A DNA stretch of 64,000 nucleotides from CADEDV01 sp964596345 (GTDB lineage: Bacteria > Bacteroidota > Bacteroidia > Chitinophagales > Chitinophagaceae), in the NCBI GenBank assembly GCA_964596345.1, contig CAZQSZ010000005.1, positions 353,098 to 417,097 on the forward strand. Reading direction: 5' to 3'. Below, piece after piece: positions 43,279-52,352 of this stretch (positions within the stretch are counted from its first letter, which is position 1; the number at the start of each line of letters is the position of its first letter). Position numbers and translations under genes: made by a program. Below the pieces are notes generated by a model that worked only from the letters and a program-made list of their open reading frames with translations, did no database searches and was not told the DNA's origin.

Positions 43279-44583
43279 ATGAGACGATTAAAAAAGATTA
43301 TACTGGTTCTCTTTATTTTACCACATTATGCAGTATCGCAACAAAGTTTATTAAGCATAGATAATACGGTAAATTCTGAATTAGAAATTGGCGATAAGTG
43401 TCCAGATGTTCTGTTAAACGATATAACTGGGAAAGCGAAATCAAATTTAAGGCTATCGGATATCAAAAATAAGCTGGTAATAATTAATTTCTGGAGCATT
43501 GGTTGTTTAGGATGTATTAAAACGATGCCCAAAATGGATTCATTACAAAAGGAATACATTGACAAAATTGTTATAATTCCTATTCATCCTGTTTCTACTA
43601 GTAATAAGATGGATTATGAATTGATGAAAAATAAGATTAATAATTACTGGAAAAAAAATTCTTTTTTGAGTAAGTCAACTTTGCCTGTTGTTATCGATTC
43701 AACAATTTTCAAGAAAATAGGTGCTGAAGGTGTTCCTCTAGAAATGTGGGTGGATAAAGATGGTATTATAAAAGCTATCACTGGTACTGAATATGTTACA
43801 AAAAGAAATATAGAACTTGCCTTAAGAGGTATTTACCCTGCTTCTGAAAACATTATTAAAATAAAATTTGATAATAATAAACACCTTTTGGAGATTTCTC
43901 CACAAGTGACAATTAAGCCTGAGGCACTATATTATAGCGCCGTTACAAAGTATTTGCCTCGAGTTAGGACTATGCCTTTAAAGATCAAAATAGATACACT
44001 AACAAAACAAATACGAGTAGTTGCAATTAATGTTCCAATACTTCATTTATATCAAAAGACACTTATATACGATTCGATTCTTAATTATCCTAACAGGTTT
44101 ATTTATGAAGTGAAGGATATATCTAAGTATAGCCCCAAGTATAGAACTTCATATTTAGATATTTGGATGAAAGAAAATGCAATTTGTTATGAGGCAATTA
44201 TTAATAGTAATTATCCCAATGAAGCTATTTATAAATATATACGAGATGACCTCAATAAATATTTAAACCTTAATGGAAGAATTGAAAAGCGTATGAGTAA
44301 ATGTAATTTGATTATACGGGGACCAAACTTTGATATGTTGAACAGGATAAGTTTTAATTCAGGAGTTAAGTCTTTGCGAATTTTGGATATAGTAAAGTAT
44401 TATAATAATATTGAAAATAGTGACCCAATGATTGATGAGACAGGGATAACTACGAATATATATTTACCGATAGAAAACCTTCCTTTTAATATTAGGGATT
44501 TAGATAAATTATTAAGGATGTACAACCTTGAGGTTAAATCTACTTATAGAGAGATTGAAATGTTTGTCATCACAGAAAAGTGA
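43279..44583 (+). CDS. TlpA-like redoxin, last gene of the SusCD operon
   Basis: A 434-residue exported protein: signal peptide MRRLKKIILVLFILPHYAVS, then a thioredoxin-like domain with NFWSIGCLGCIKTMPKM (C-x-x-C) and a cis-proline EGVPLEMW. The C-terminal ~240 residues resemble the DUF3738-type domain that often follows or accompanies redoxins in soil Bacteroidota. It lies 25 bases after SusD. A periplasmic thiol oxidoreductase or thiol-linked step for the imported ligand is likely, but the substrate is unknown. The gene is AT-rich compared with its neighbours. Confidence 0.85.
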   Translation: MRRLKKIILVLFILPHYAVSQQSLLSIDNTVNSELEIGDKCPDVLLNDITGKAKSNLRLSDIKNKLVIINFWSIGCLGCIKTMPKMDSLQKEYIDKIVIIPIHPVSTSNKMDYELMKNKINNYWKKNSFLSKSTLPVVIDSTIFKKIGAEGVPLEMWVDKDGIIKAITGTEYVTKRNIELALRGIYPASENIIKIKFDNNKHLLEISPQVTIKPEALYYSAVTKYLPRVRTMPLKIKIDTLTKQIRVVAINVPILHLYQKTLIYDSILNYPNRFIYEVKDISKYSPKYRTSYLDIWMKENAICYEAIINSNYPNEAIYKYIRDDLNKYLNLNGRIEKRMSKCNLIIRGPNFDMLNRISFNSGVKSLRILDIVKYYNNIENSDPMIDETGITTNIYLPIENLPFNIRDLDKLLRMYNLEVKSTYREIEMFVITEK

Positions 44584-44749
44584 ATCATTTGCGTAAATAT
44601 TTGTTTAGACATTGGAGTGTTATCAATAGGATGTTATCATTGCAGCCAGCGCTAAATACTTTACGAAAGGGAGGGCTTCAGGAATTAGTATTGAGAGCGC
44701 AGTGTAGTTTCCGCTGGGAGGCGGACGAGTTTTCTCATAAGCATGATCG

Positions 44750-44780
44750 GGGGGAGTGTTAAGATGCTCCCCCATCTTTT
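44750..44780 (+). terminator. Probable terminator of the SusCD operon
   Basis: A 7-bp stem GGGGGAG / CTCCCCC with a 10-base loop followed by ATCTTTT, about 165 bases after the redoxin stop. Confidence 0.65.
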
Positions 44781-44888
44781 GAAAATGAGGTGCAGGTTTT
44801 TGCGACCGTTAAGCCATTCCTGATTAGTGCAGAGGGTATAAAGTATGTGATTTAAATCGCTTTGCGTAAAAATATTGGAAACTCTATA

Positions 44889-45293
44889 ATGAATAATGTA
44901 ATAGCAGAGCAGGAAAAATTATTGGTTTATAAACCTAAGGAAGCATTAACCGTAATCAGTAGCGGCCAGGTAGTGCGGGTATTGTTTACAGAAATTATCC
45001 GCATCAGCAAGCAGGGATATGAAACAAGGATAATAACTACCTGGGGTGAGTATAAGACAATGTATAGCCTGCAGGAGATCCTGAATGAACTACCGGTGAA
45101 TGATTTTTTCAGGGTGCACCGTTCGCATATTATACCCCTGCGGATGATAACAGGTATTAAGAAGAACCGGATCATGATGGGTGATACAAAGGTGCCGGTA
45201 TCTAAATATTTTAAGGTGCAAATGATGAAGCGGCTTGGAGAGATGCTCGAGATGGGGTATAGAGAGATGGGATTGGTGAGTAGTGAGTATTGA
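44889..45293 (+). CDS. LytTR-type DNA-binding protein
   Basis: A 134-residue protein started at the ATG at 44889. It is a lone LytTR domain (IIRISKQGYETRIITTWGEY, NDFFRVHRSHIIPLRMI, VPVSKYFKVQMMKRL) without a receiver. It probably acts as a constitutive or ligand-controlled regulator. RteC-like and ECF genes follow on the same strand. Confidence 0.88.
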   Translation: MNNVIAEQEKLLVYKPKEALTVISSGQVVRVLFTEIIRISKQGYETRIITTWGEYKTMYSLQEILNELPVNDFFRVHRSHIIPLRMITGIKKNRIMMGDTKVPVSKYFKVQMMKRLGEMLEMGYREMGLVSSEY

Positions 45294-45328
45294 GTCGGGA
45301 GTTAAGAGTCAGGAGTCTAGAGCCGGGC
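45290..45328. repeat. GAGTC-type repeat between genes
   Basis: GAGTCGGGAGTTAAGAGTCA followed by GGAGTCTAGAGCCGGG, overlapping the end of the LytTR gene by a few bases. Same family as the copies in the FecR gene. Confidence 0.8.
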
Positions 45329-45368
45329 CTGTGATTGAATGAAGGCCAACGATGCTGAAATCCATACT

Positions 45369-45977
45369 ATGAAAAACAAATGTCTTCGTTTTATGAGAAA
45401 CTATTACCAACAATTGTATCATGACATGATGCAGGACATTGACCGGTGTATGCATCTTGAACTGCCTGAAAAGGAAAGGGCAGAAAGTTGTTTTTGGATT
45501 GCCCATAATTATTGGGAGAAGCTGAAGGACCTGATGCGGAACAAGGATTTTGAAAATGAAGAAGCAGAGATTGAATTTTTCCGAAACATGAAACCAAAGA
45601 TCACCAGCCAGATCGAATATTTTGCCAGGTTGAGCGAGGCGTTGTTTTCAGCTGAATGCAGCAACACTGGAAAAGAAGAGCTGTTGCAATTTTGGGAGGG
45701 AGAAACGGACAGATTAGAAAGGTTTGTACGGAGGAATGAAACATTCATCAGTTATTATGAGAGCGGGGAAAGATATGGCGACAATATGTATTTTTTGCGT
45801 TGCAATAATTACCAGGGGCCAACCATTACGGCTCCGCCGTATGACACGGAAATGGAGTTTTGCAGTTCGCATGACCAGGTGCTGCGTAGTTACCTGGCAT
45901 TGAAAATGTACGATGCGCATGTAAGGGGGAAGATCGAGTCGTTAAGCATGGACCGGCAGACTCAAGTACAGCGCTAA
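45369..45977 (+). CDS. RteC-like regulatory protein
   Basis: A 202-residue helical protein (ATG at 45369; an earlier ATG at 45339 is possible). The central EAEIEFFRNMKPKITSQIEYF segment and the C-terminal half (ETFISYYESG, then DQVLRSYLALKMYD) match the RteC family, known from the regulation of Bacteroides conjugative transposon excision. Its presence supports the mobile nature of the island. Confidence 0.82.
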   Translation: MKNKCLRFMRNYYQQLYHDMMQDIDRCMHLELPEKERAESCFWIAHNYWEKLKDLMRNKDFENEEAEIEFFRNMKPKITSQIEYFARLSEALFSAECSNTGKEELLQFWEGETDRLERFVRRNETFISYYESGERYGDNMYFLRCNNYQGPTITAPPYDTEMEFCSSHDQVLRSYLALKMYDAHVRGKIESLSMDRQTQVQR

Positions 45978-46017
45978 AAAGTGTAGGAATTAAAGCAGGG
46001 CGTATAACCAGCGATAT

Positions 46018-46317
46018 ATGAAAGGAATTTTTTCGATGATCGGGATAAGCGGAAAGGCTGAAATGAAATTGAGGGCTGAAGTGGTAAAGAAGCCTTGCGC
46101 CCTTGTATTGCATATTGATACCCCTATGGAAACGATACGAAGGCTGGCTTTGTTTTTTGAAGAACAAAAAGTGATCGTTGAAAAGATGCAGCTGCACCGG
46201 TACCGGGCCGGGGATGCGATGCTGATTGTGCATGGAAGTATGGATAAGGAAATAATTGAGGAGGTTTTGAGTGGGATGAAGAATATGAGTGGGGTGAAGG
46301 AGGTGGAGAGGGTGTGA
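46018..46317 (+). CDS. Small protein with ACT-like fold pattern
   Basis: A 99-residue protein: a basic N-terminus and then a beta-alpha-beta-beta-alpha-beta-like pattern (CALVLHIDTP, TIRRLALFFEEQ, KVIVEKMQLHRY, DAMLIVHGSMDKE, VKEVERV), similar in layout to ACT domains as in acetolactate synthase small subunits. The fold call is by pattern only. It lies between RteC and an ECF sigma gene. Confidence 0.5.
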   Translation: MKGIFSMIGISGKAEMKLRAEVVKKPCALVLHIDTPMETIRRLALFFEEQKVIVEKMQLHRYRAGDAMLIVHGSMDKEIIEEVLSGMKNMSGVKEVERV

Positions 46318-46399
46318 GGGTGACCAGAGGCGGATGCTTCGCATCGCTTCAGGGACTTATATGATTTGAAAAGATGGTTTATTAAATACAGAGATTGCA

Positions 46400-46933
46400 A
46401 TGAATGGGTTAGAAAGAAATATGGACCAGACCACCTCAGTGAGTATTGATATTGGTGGACTGTACCGGATCTATTCTGGCCAGCTGATGCGTTTCGCCCT
46501 GCTCCGCTGTGGTGAACCTGAAACGGCAAAGGATATCGTGCAGGAAGTTTTTACCAGGATACTGGAAAAGGGTATTGCCGAAAATGAAATCAGCAACTGG
46601 CGAAGTTTTTTGTTTGTCCTTACCAGGAATGTGATGATCAACTTTTACAGGAAGCATAAACTGGATATAAAGCTGAAAAGTAATGAGCTACTTGGTGAAA
46701 GAGGAATAACTACACATGATATGTTACTGGTAAATGAGTATAAACGATTACTAAAGGCGGCGGTAGAGCGATTGCCTGAAAAGCAACGAAAAGTGTATCA
46801 GCTGAGCTTCGAGTTTGGAATGGGTAAAGATGAGATTGCCAAGGAACTGGGTGTGTCGCCCCTAACGGTGAAATGCCAGTTGCAAATGGCAAGAAAGGAA
46901 GTAAGAGAGTATGTGGCGAGAATGGTGGCATAG
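46400..46933 (+). CDS. Second ECF-type RNA polymerase sigma factor
   Basis: A 177-residue factor: region 2 (AKDIVQEVFTRILE, WRSFLFVLTRNVMINFYRKHK) and region 4 (LPEKQRKVYQLSFEFGMGKD, EIAKELGVSPLTVKCQL). It has no FecR gene nearby; the adjacent 408-residue gene is unrelated. An internal ATG at 46421 could be the start. Its target is unknown. Confidence 0.9.
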   Translation: MNGLERNMDQTTSVSIDIGGLYRIYSGQLMRFALLRCGEPETAKDIVQEVFTRILEKGIAENEISNWRSFLFVLTRNVMINFYRKHKLDIKLKSNELLGERGITTHDMLLVNEYKRLLKAAVERLPEKQRKVYQLSFEFGMGKDEIAKELGVSPLTVKCQLQMARKEVREYVARMVA

Positions 46934-47108
46934 GAGATTGTGGTGAGTTTATTTATCATGGAGAATGAGTTGCTGATAGTGTGTTTGATATAAAAGGTTA
47001 GGGTCTGAATTAGCAGAATAATTTCCTCTTTGCGAAGGGGAATTTTTGTATTGTAATCATCCGAGGAGGATATAATACAGGTTTTGGATAGTTTATGGCC
47101 TGGGTAAT

Positions 47109-47141
47109 GTCCTCCCCCTACCCCCTCCAGAGGGGGACATA
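47109..47141. repeat. Dispersed GC-rich palindrome
   Basis: CCTCCCCCTACCCCCTCC with CCAGAGGGGGAC, ending 17 bases before the ATG of the 408-residue gene. Confidence 0.85.
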
Positions 47142-47157
47142 ACCTTAACCTATCAGA

Positions 47158-48384
47158 ATGGCTTTGTATTATGAGCTGGAGAACCTTGATGCTCTTATCA
47201 AGGAGACCCTGCACCCAAAACGGATTTTTAAAAAGGAGAATATCAGTGACCAGGAATTTGAGGAATGGTTTCAAGTGCTTATACAGGAACGGGAAACCAT
47301 TCAGAAGCGAATGAAGAAAGTGACTTACTCGTACAGCAAGGAAAACCACCGGCGGCTGTATATCCAGCAGCACCAGTTTGCGATTATTCACCTGAAGAAT
47401 TTACTGTCGGAATACCTGATGCCTAAGGATGCCGGCAGCTTGGTGGAGAAAACAACTGACAACCGAATAGTGAGGCTTTACAAAAGGTGCCTGACCATAC
47501 TGAGTGAGCTGACCTTATTTCTTAAAGAGGAGTTTCCGCAGTATTTCAACTATGACGAGAAAATACCTATTAGTAAGCTGCTGCAGATACAGAGCAGCCT
47601 GAAGCCGCAACTAAGCGGTATGCGAAAGCAATTGCTAAAGGGTGGCCAGGACGGACCGTTGGTTGACCTGGTGATACAGACTATTCTTATACATTGCAAC
47701 AATGAAACCTGTCAGCCTTTTACCTATGCCCGCTGGCGTTATATTAAAGAACTGCTTATTGCTCTTGAGCGAATGGAACCGGAACCGGGTTTTACTTCTC
47801 ATTATCCGCCGTTGATCGTGCAGCTTGTGATCATGAATTTTAATGCTACTGTTTTTAAGAACTACCTGGTGAAACTGATCCATGCGGAAATTAATGCTGC
47901 GGACAGCCTGTTGGACAAGATGGAGATCCTATCGTTTCACCACAAAGAGATCAGTCAGCTGCGGGTGAAGCCAGGTAAAGCCCTGGCGCCTAGTTTACCT
48001 TCCGTGCAGATGGACCTGGTGACGTGGCTATTTACTGAACTTACGCATCTTGAAAAGAAACAGACGCTGGGAATAGTGGCGCCGGTGCAGTTTAAGGAAC
48101 CGGGTGACCCGGAGGCGGAGAAGGGAATTTATTCCCAACTAACGGTGGAGGAACTGGGCCTGTTTTTCAAAGTGCAAAAGGATACCGGCCTGCTGAAGAA
48201 TAAGAATATGAAGCAGGTGGCCCGCTGCGTTGCGGAGCACTGGCATTCGAAGCAAAAGGAGAATATCAGCTGGCAGTACCTGTACAATTCTATGAGTAAC
48301 CCGGATGTGGGGACGATCCGTGCCCTGGAGGATAAGCTGGTGGGGATGGTGAATTGGTTGAGGAGGGTGCGGGGGCGGGGGTGA
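47158..48384 (+). CDS. Bacteroidota protein of unknown function
   Basis: A 408-residue, mostly helical, charged protein. The C-terminal ~80 residues (SQLTVEELGLFFKVQKDTGLL, then KNMKQVARCVAEHW and LEDKLVGMVNWL) resemble the C-terminal part of several RteC-neighbouring element proteins. No catalytic motif, signal peptide or membrane segment is visible. A role in element control is a guess from the neighbourhood. Confidence 0.65.
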   Translation: MALYYELENLDALIKETLHPKRIFKKENISDQEFEEWFQVLIQERETIQKRMKKVTYSYSKENHRRLYIQQHQFAIIHLKNLLSEYLMPKDAGSLVEKTTDNRIVRLYKRCLTILSELTLFLKEEFPQYFNYDEKIPISKLLQIQSSLKPQLSGMRKQLLKGGQDGPLVDLVIQTILIHCNNETCQPFTYARWRYIKELLIALERMEPEPGFTSHYPPLIVQLVIMNFNATVFKNYLVKLIHAEINAADSLLDKMEILSFHHKEISQLRVKPGKALAPSLPSVQMDLVTWLFTELTHLEKKQTLGIVAPVQFKEPGDPEAEKGIYSQLTVEELGLFFKVQKDTGLLKNKNMKQVARCVAEHWHSKQKENISWQYLYNSMSNPDVGTIRALEDKLVGMVNWLRRVRGRG

Positions 48385-48851
48385 GAATCAGGCTTTTATC
48401 TCAGATGGGAAAATATTCTGAAGTTTTGTTGCAAAAATAGGGCACTAAATATTGATTGATGATTTTGTACAAATATGGTTAGGTGATGAAGAAATAGTAA
48501 ATTGTATTACCGTTTTAAGCAGCTCTTTGACAAGTGTACTCACCTAATAGCTAATTGGTTATTAGAGAAGCAATGGTGCCATCGCTATAAAAAAGGTTTT
48601 GTAATATGATTAAGCTTAAGACGGGCCGCACATTTAAAAAACTTTTTCTAGCACTCCAACGAAAAAAATGGAAGTTTACCGCATTCGTTCTGACTATTAG
48701 TTTTAAGCAGAAGGAATTTTTTAAGATCAAGATTAGCTTTTTTTCTGGAGCAATTATTTGGTTTTTGTTGCAAAGATTTTTTTAGATTATTTTTTATTCG
48801 TGTAAATATCGTAGTTGATTGAGTACGGGCTACGATAACATAAAGAGCATT
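48385..48851. other. Gene-free AT-rich stretch
   Basis: About 470 bases without a convincing gene; a 75-codon minus-strand frame at 48648-48875 consists mainly of lysine-rich low-complexity sequence and is not called. I see no repeat or RNA in it. Confidence 0.5.
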
Positions 48852-48885
48852 AAAAAAAGGGATTGAAAATTTCATCCCTTTTTTT
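48852..48885. terminator. Terminator of the membrane-protein gene
   Basis: A 12-bp stem AAAAAAAGGGAT / ATCCCTTTTTTT with a 10-base loop, active on either strand and 21 bases beyond the stop of the minus-strand gene. Confidence 0.85.
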
Positions 48886-48905
48886 ATTTTAGGTTGGCCA
48901 CTTTC

Positions 48906-50666
48906 TTACCACTTTACAATTTTGAAGTCAGGAACTGATTCAATTCTTTTGAAACTGTTGATAAACAGATCAATCTTCTTAAGGAGTTTAGATTTTTTGT
49001 TGCCATCTTCAAGCAAAGTACGTTTCAGTGCATTCATTTGATTTTTTATTTCCAAGTAGTTTTTTAATTGATTTGGAAGCTGGTTCTTTTCAATTTCTTC
49101 TTTCATAGTTACAAATGAAGAAAAGATGAATGTGGTTGCCTCCCTTATGAATTTATTATTTTTATAATTCTTTGAAGTATGCCTAGGTATAGCGCCCCAC
49201 ATATTTATTGTTAGCCAATAAGTAAGTCTTTCAGATCTCTGATTCAAAATAATAAAGTCACTGATGCTCTCAAGGACCTGCTTGGCGTAGAATTTTTCTT
49301 TACTTATAAAACCAGCAATTACGCGGCCTTCAATTCTGTAAGTTTCTGAGGTTTCTTTGAACATACCTTTATCCATTGCATTCTGGGCATTATATAGCAT
49401 ATTCCGAATAAGGTCAATAACTATATAAGCTTCTTTAAATACTTCCATTGATGCAAATGAGCCATGTTCAATTTCATTAATGATGCCTGTTAAGGATCGA
49501 AGGGTGGATTTGTATAGTTGTTGTTCGGAAAGCTCGATAGACAACCTATGTATTCGAACAATGTGCCCTAATAAGCGGGTAATGTGATCCCATTGCATAT
49601 CAGAGTCCATCTTGCCGGCAACTTTATTTCCTTTGTCAAAAATCCTGTATAAATCGCTGATTTCTTTTTGCGGCGGACAATTGTTGTTTAAATTGACTTT
49701 AAAAGCTTCATATAAGGTGTTGACTCCAATTGTAAGACTTTCTGAAAGTTTGTTCTGAGCGAGAAATTCAATAAATGTGTAAATATAAGAGTCGATATCC
49801 TGGATGTGAAGCAGCAGTATTTTATTTTGGGCAGCATATTCATAGATTTCTTCAATAGATGCCCAGACAGTTGCATAGTAATATAAATTTTGTGAACGAA
49901 GAGCCTCGGCGTTACCGTTGGACCAAATAAACGTAAGGGCATCACATAATTGTGAGGTAGTCAATCTATCAGTTCCATCGCCAATTAACTCCTTGGTTTT
50001 TTTATTCAATTCCTGAAGAATTGCAGATACTGCATCATTATCGTTGTCGCGAATAGCAGATGTTAGCTCTTCGCCGATTTTAGATAGAGGATTTTGAAAA
50101 TCATTCTTCTGAAACCGTTGAAACCGCAACGGTAAAATATTCTGGTAATCTTTGAATGTTAATTGTTGAATTTCCTTTTCAGTTTTTTTGAGCCAGTTTA
50201 CTTCGTTCAGAATTAATACGGCAACCGGGAAAACCAGAATGATAAAAGAAACAAATAGGTAGAGAAGGAAATATGCAATGGTGATATTATTTGGAGTTGA
50301 AAAATCGTGTATGCTAGTATATGAGTAAACGGATCCGATAATTATAAAAGTTGATAAGGCGACAAAATTTGATACTGATTGATTGTGAAGTATATTTTCA
50401 TCCTTTCTACGCAGGGCTTTTGGTTTCAATAATTGAAATGTCAAAAGAACGACAGTGATTAAAATACCAAATATTGATGCCGTGATTTCAGTTAATAGAT
50501 AAAAGTAATCGGATGGGCCAATTGTTTCAATGTTTAGAAGGTCGCTAACAAATGCAAAGGGGAAAAGCTTCAGCACAGCGTAAACCAAAGCGCAGAGTAG
50601 GAAAACATAGAATTTTGGAGAATACTCTTTAGTGAATTTGGCAAATGTTTTGACTTTTTTCAGCAT
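48906..50666 (-). CDS. Integral membrane protein of unknown function
   Basis: A 586-residue protein. Four hydrophobic segments lie in the first ~165 residues (FYVFLLCALVYAVL, ASIFGILITVVLLTF, FVALSTFIIIGSVY, FVSFIILVFPVAVLIL), followed by a long cytoplasmic helical part (about 170-586). The ITASIFGILITVVLLTFQL segment recalls DUF2254 membrane proteins, but the match is weak. It lies next to the integrase gene at the right end of the island, a common place for defence or cargo genes. Confidence 0.7.
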   Translation of the reverse strand: MLKKVKTFAKFTKEYSPKFYVFLLCALVYAVLKLFPFAFVSDLLNIETIGPSDYFYLLTEITASIFGILITVVLLTFQLLKPKALRRKDENILHNQSVSNFVALSTFIIIGSVYSYTSIHDFSTPNNITIAYFLLYLFVSFIILVFPVAVLILNEVNWLKKTEKEIQQLTFKDYQNILPLRFQRFQKNDFQNPLSKIGEELTSAIRDNDNDAVSAILQELNKKTKELIGDGTDRLTTSQLCDALTFIWSNGNAEALRSQNLYYYATVWASIEEIYEYAAQNKILLLHIQDIDSYIYTFIEFLAQNKLSESLTIGVNTLYEAFKVNLNNNCPPQKEISDLYRIFDKGNKVAGKMDSDMQWDHITRLLGHIVRIHRLSIELSEQQLYKSTLRSLTGIINEIEHGSFASMEVFKEAYIVIDLIRNMLYNAQNAMDKGMFKETSETYRIEGRVIAGFISKEKFYAKQVLESISDFIILNQRSERLTYWLTINMWGAIPRHTSKNYKNNKFIREATTFIFSSFVTMKEEIEKNQLPNQLKNYLEIKNQMNALKRTLLEDGNKKSKLLKKIDLFINSFKRIESVPDFKIVKW

Positions 50667-50853
50667 AATGTTGAATGTTTCCTAGTAAAAAGGTAATATG
50701 ATTATTTCATTTTTTTGACAACATTGAACCTCAAAGATGTGCAACATTCAGCTCTGTTTCAATATCAAAATTTAATATTGGATTGATAAGGTAAGGAAAG
50801 ATTTATAGACACTCATTTTAGTTGTAAATATCGTGTTCTAATCTAAAATTACG

Positions 50854-52104
50854 CTAAGTTCCAGTTATGGACATTGCAGAGGCAGGTGCAAGCTTTGTAC
50901 GCAGTTCATTCATATTGTTGCTCAGTTTCTTCAATGAAACTTTGGCGTAAATCTGAGTAGTACGGATAGAACGATGACCCAGTAACCGGCTTACGGTTTC
51001 AATAGGGACATCGTGTTCAAGTGCGACGGTAGTTGCGAAAGTATGCCTGGCTGTGTGGGTGGTAAGATGTTTTTTGATACCAGCCAGTTCAGCGATCTTC
51101 TTTAGGTTTTCATTGTATTTCTGGTTGCTCCGGATGGGGAGTAATTTGTTGTTGGCATTCGCCCAGACATCGTTTTTGTACCGGTCAATTATTTCCAAAG
51201 GAATTGGAAGTAAGGGTACCAGCTCGGGTTCATCGGTCTTGTGCCGGCACAATGAAATCCATTTGTTACCATCCATGCCGATGACAACATTGTCTTTAGT
51301 GAGTGAGTCAACTTCTTTGTAGGCATAGCCGGTGAAACAGGAGAAGATATAGCAGTCCCTGACCCGCTCCAGCATCTTATTGGGCAGTTGCAGATCCATC
51401 AAAGCGGTTATTTCGTGCATGGTGAGTACTTCCCGGTGAGGGTTTTTGTAAGGGCACTTGTAATGTTTTATTGGATTTTTATCGAGCCATTCTTTTTGGA
51501 CTGCAAAATCTAACAGCTGTTTTACAATACGGATGTATTTAAAGGTGGTGTTATCGGCGATGTTGCAATCTATCTGCAGGTAATGTCTGAGATCATCGGC
51601 AAGGGATGGCTTTAGTTCGACCAGGGGCTTATCAGACAGGTGGTATTCTTTTTTCAGCCAGGCTTGTACTTTGCGCTGTACATTCTCTAGGCGCTGTAAG
51701 GTTTTAAGCGCCGTCTTTCCTTTTTTGACCGACTGCCGGCATAACACGATGTTTATCTTGAAAAGATCCATCAGGGTTTTCCTTTCCTGGCCTTTGCCGG
51801 TGTAAGCGTTTTTGATCATCTCACCGGTGATGTGATTGTATGTTGCTGTGAGTTGATTGTAAATCCTGCGCAACTCTCCGCGGATGCTATCAAGGTCCTC
51901 ATTGATGGCATCCGCATCAGGCGATTTCTTATCTACTTTGGATGCCTGGGAAATCCAATAGTCAGGTTCAATTTTTTTGCCTGTTGAAAATTGGGTTCGG
52001 ATCCCGCCCAACGTAATGCGGCAATAGATAGGAGCTTTACCGGAATCGTCTGCTTTCTGGGTGTAGAGCCAGAACAGCACCGACATGCTTGCATTTACCT
52101 TCAT
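50854..52104 (-). CDS. int: Tyrosine recombinase/integrase (IntDOT-like)
   Basis: A 416-residue recombinase of the Bacteroidota type: an arm-binding region at the N-terminus, a core-binding SAM-like domain (about 110-215), and a catalytic domain with THTARHTFATTVAL (His-x-x-Arg), LLGHRSIRTTQIY (His and catalytic Tyr). The segment where most family members have the first arginine (TGLR) reads FTGYAYKEV, without arginine, as known for IntDOT. The gene lies 249 bases from the right attachment site and reads inward. It presumably integrates the island into tRNA-Glu. Confidence 0.94.
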   Translation of the reverse strand: MKVNASMSVLFWLYTQKADDSGKAPIYCRITLGGIRTQFSTGKKIEPDYWISQASKVDKKSPDADAINEDLDSIRGELRRIYNQLTATYNHITGEMIKNAYTGKGQERKTLMDLFKINIVLCRQSVKKGKTALKTLQRLENVQRKVQAWLKKEYHLSDKPLVELKPSLADDLRHYLQIDCNIADNTTFKYIRIVKQLLDFAVQKEWLDKNPIKHYKCPYKNPHREVLTMHEITALMDLQLPNKMLERVRDCYIFSCFTGYAYKEVDSLTKDNVVIGMDGNKWISLCRHKTDEPELVPLLPIPLEIIDRYKNDVWANANNKLLPIRSNQKYNENLKKIAELAGIKKHLTTHTARHTFATTVALEHDVPIETVSRLLGHRSIRTTQIYAKVSLKKLSNNMNELRTKLAPASAMSITGT

Positions 52105-52121
52105 GTTGTGGTGACTTAAAA

Positions 52122-52131
52122 GGTTACCGAA
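52122..52131. promoter_or_regulatory. Candidate integrase arm-type site near the integrase start
   Basis: GGTTACCGAA, preceded by GGTGACTTAAAA, 18 bases before the integrase ATG. It shares GGTTACCGAA with 7316 and 52234, and may also let the integrase control its own gene. Confidence 0.55.
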
Positions 52132-52233
52132 TTTTTTGGTTTCCGTCCGGTACTGCCGGAGGCTGAAAACACCTGAAATCAGCTATCGGTAAGGCTTTTA
52201 ATGAATGATGGTACTAAAGTAGTTGTTTGGATA

Positions 52234-52252
52234 GGTTACCGAAAAGGTGACC
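52234..52252. promoter_or_regulatory. Candidate integrase arm-type site, right end
   Basis: GGTTACCGAAAAGGTGACC, differing by two changes from the left-end site at 7316-7333. Confidence 0.6.
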
Positions 52253-52290
52253 TCCAACTTGGTGTTTTTTGGTCCATCTTTGACAGGGGT

Positions 52291-52327
52291 AAAAACAAAA
52301 ACCGCTTGAAATCAACGTTTCAAGCGG
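52291..52327 (-). terminator. Element-provided terminator behind tRNA-Glu
   Basis: Read on the minus strand, stem CCGCTTGAAA / TTTCAAGCGG with a six-base loop is followed by TTTTTGTTTTT. It lies 26 bases beyond the tRNA end and replaces the original terminator, which now lies at 7210. Confidence 0.85.
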
Positions 52328-52352
52328 CTGTGAACTGTTATAGTTCATTCTG

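Noticed and set aside
44580..44762. A 60-codon frame after the redoxin gene
   Set aside because: It needs a GTG start overlapping the previous stop, has no recognisable features, and runs into the terminator hairpin.
48648..48875. A 75-codon minus-strand frame
   Set aside because: Lysine-rich low-complexity sequence that overlaps the terminator at 48852.
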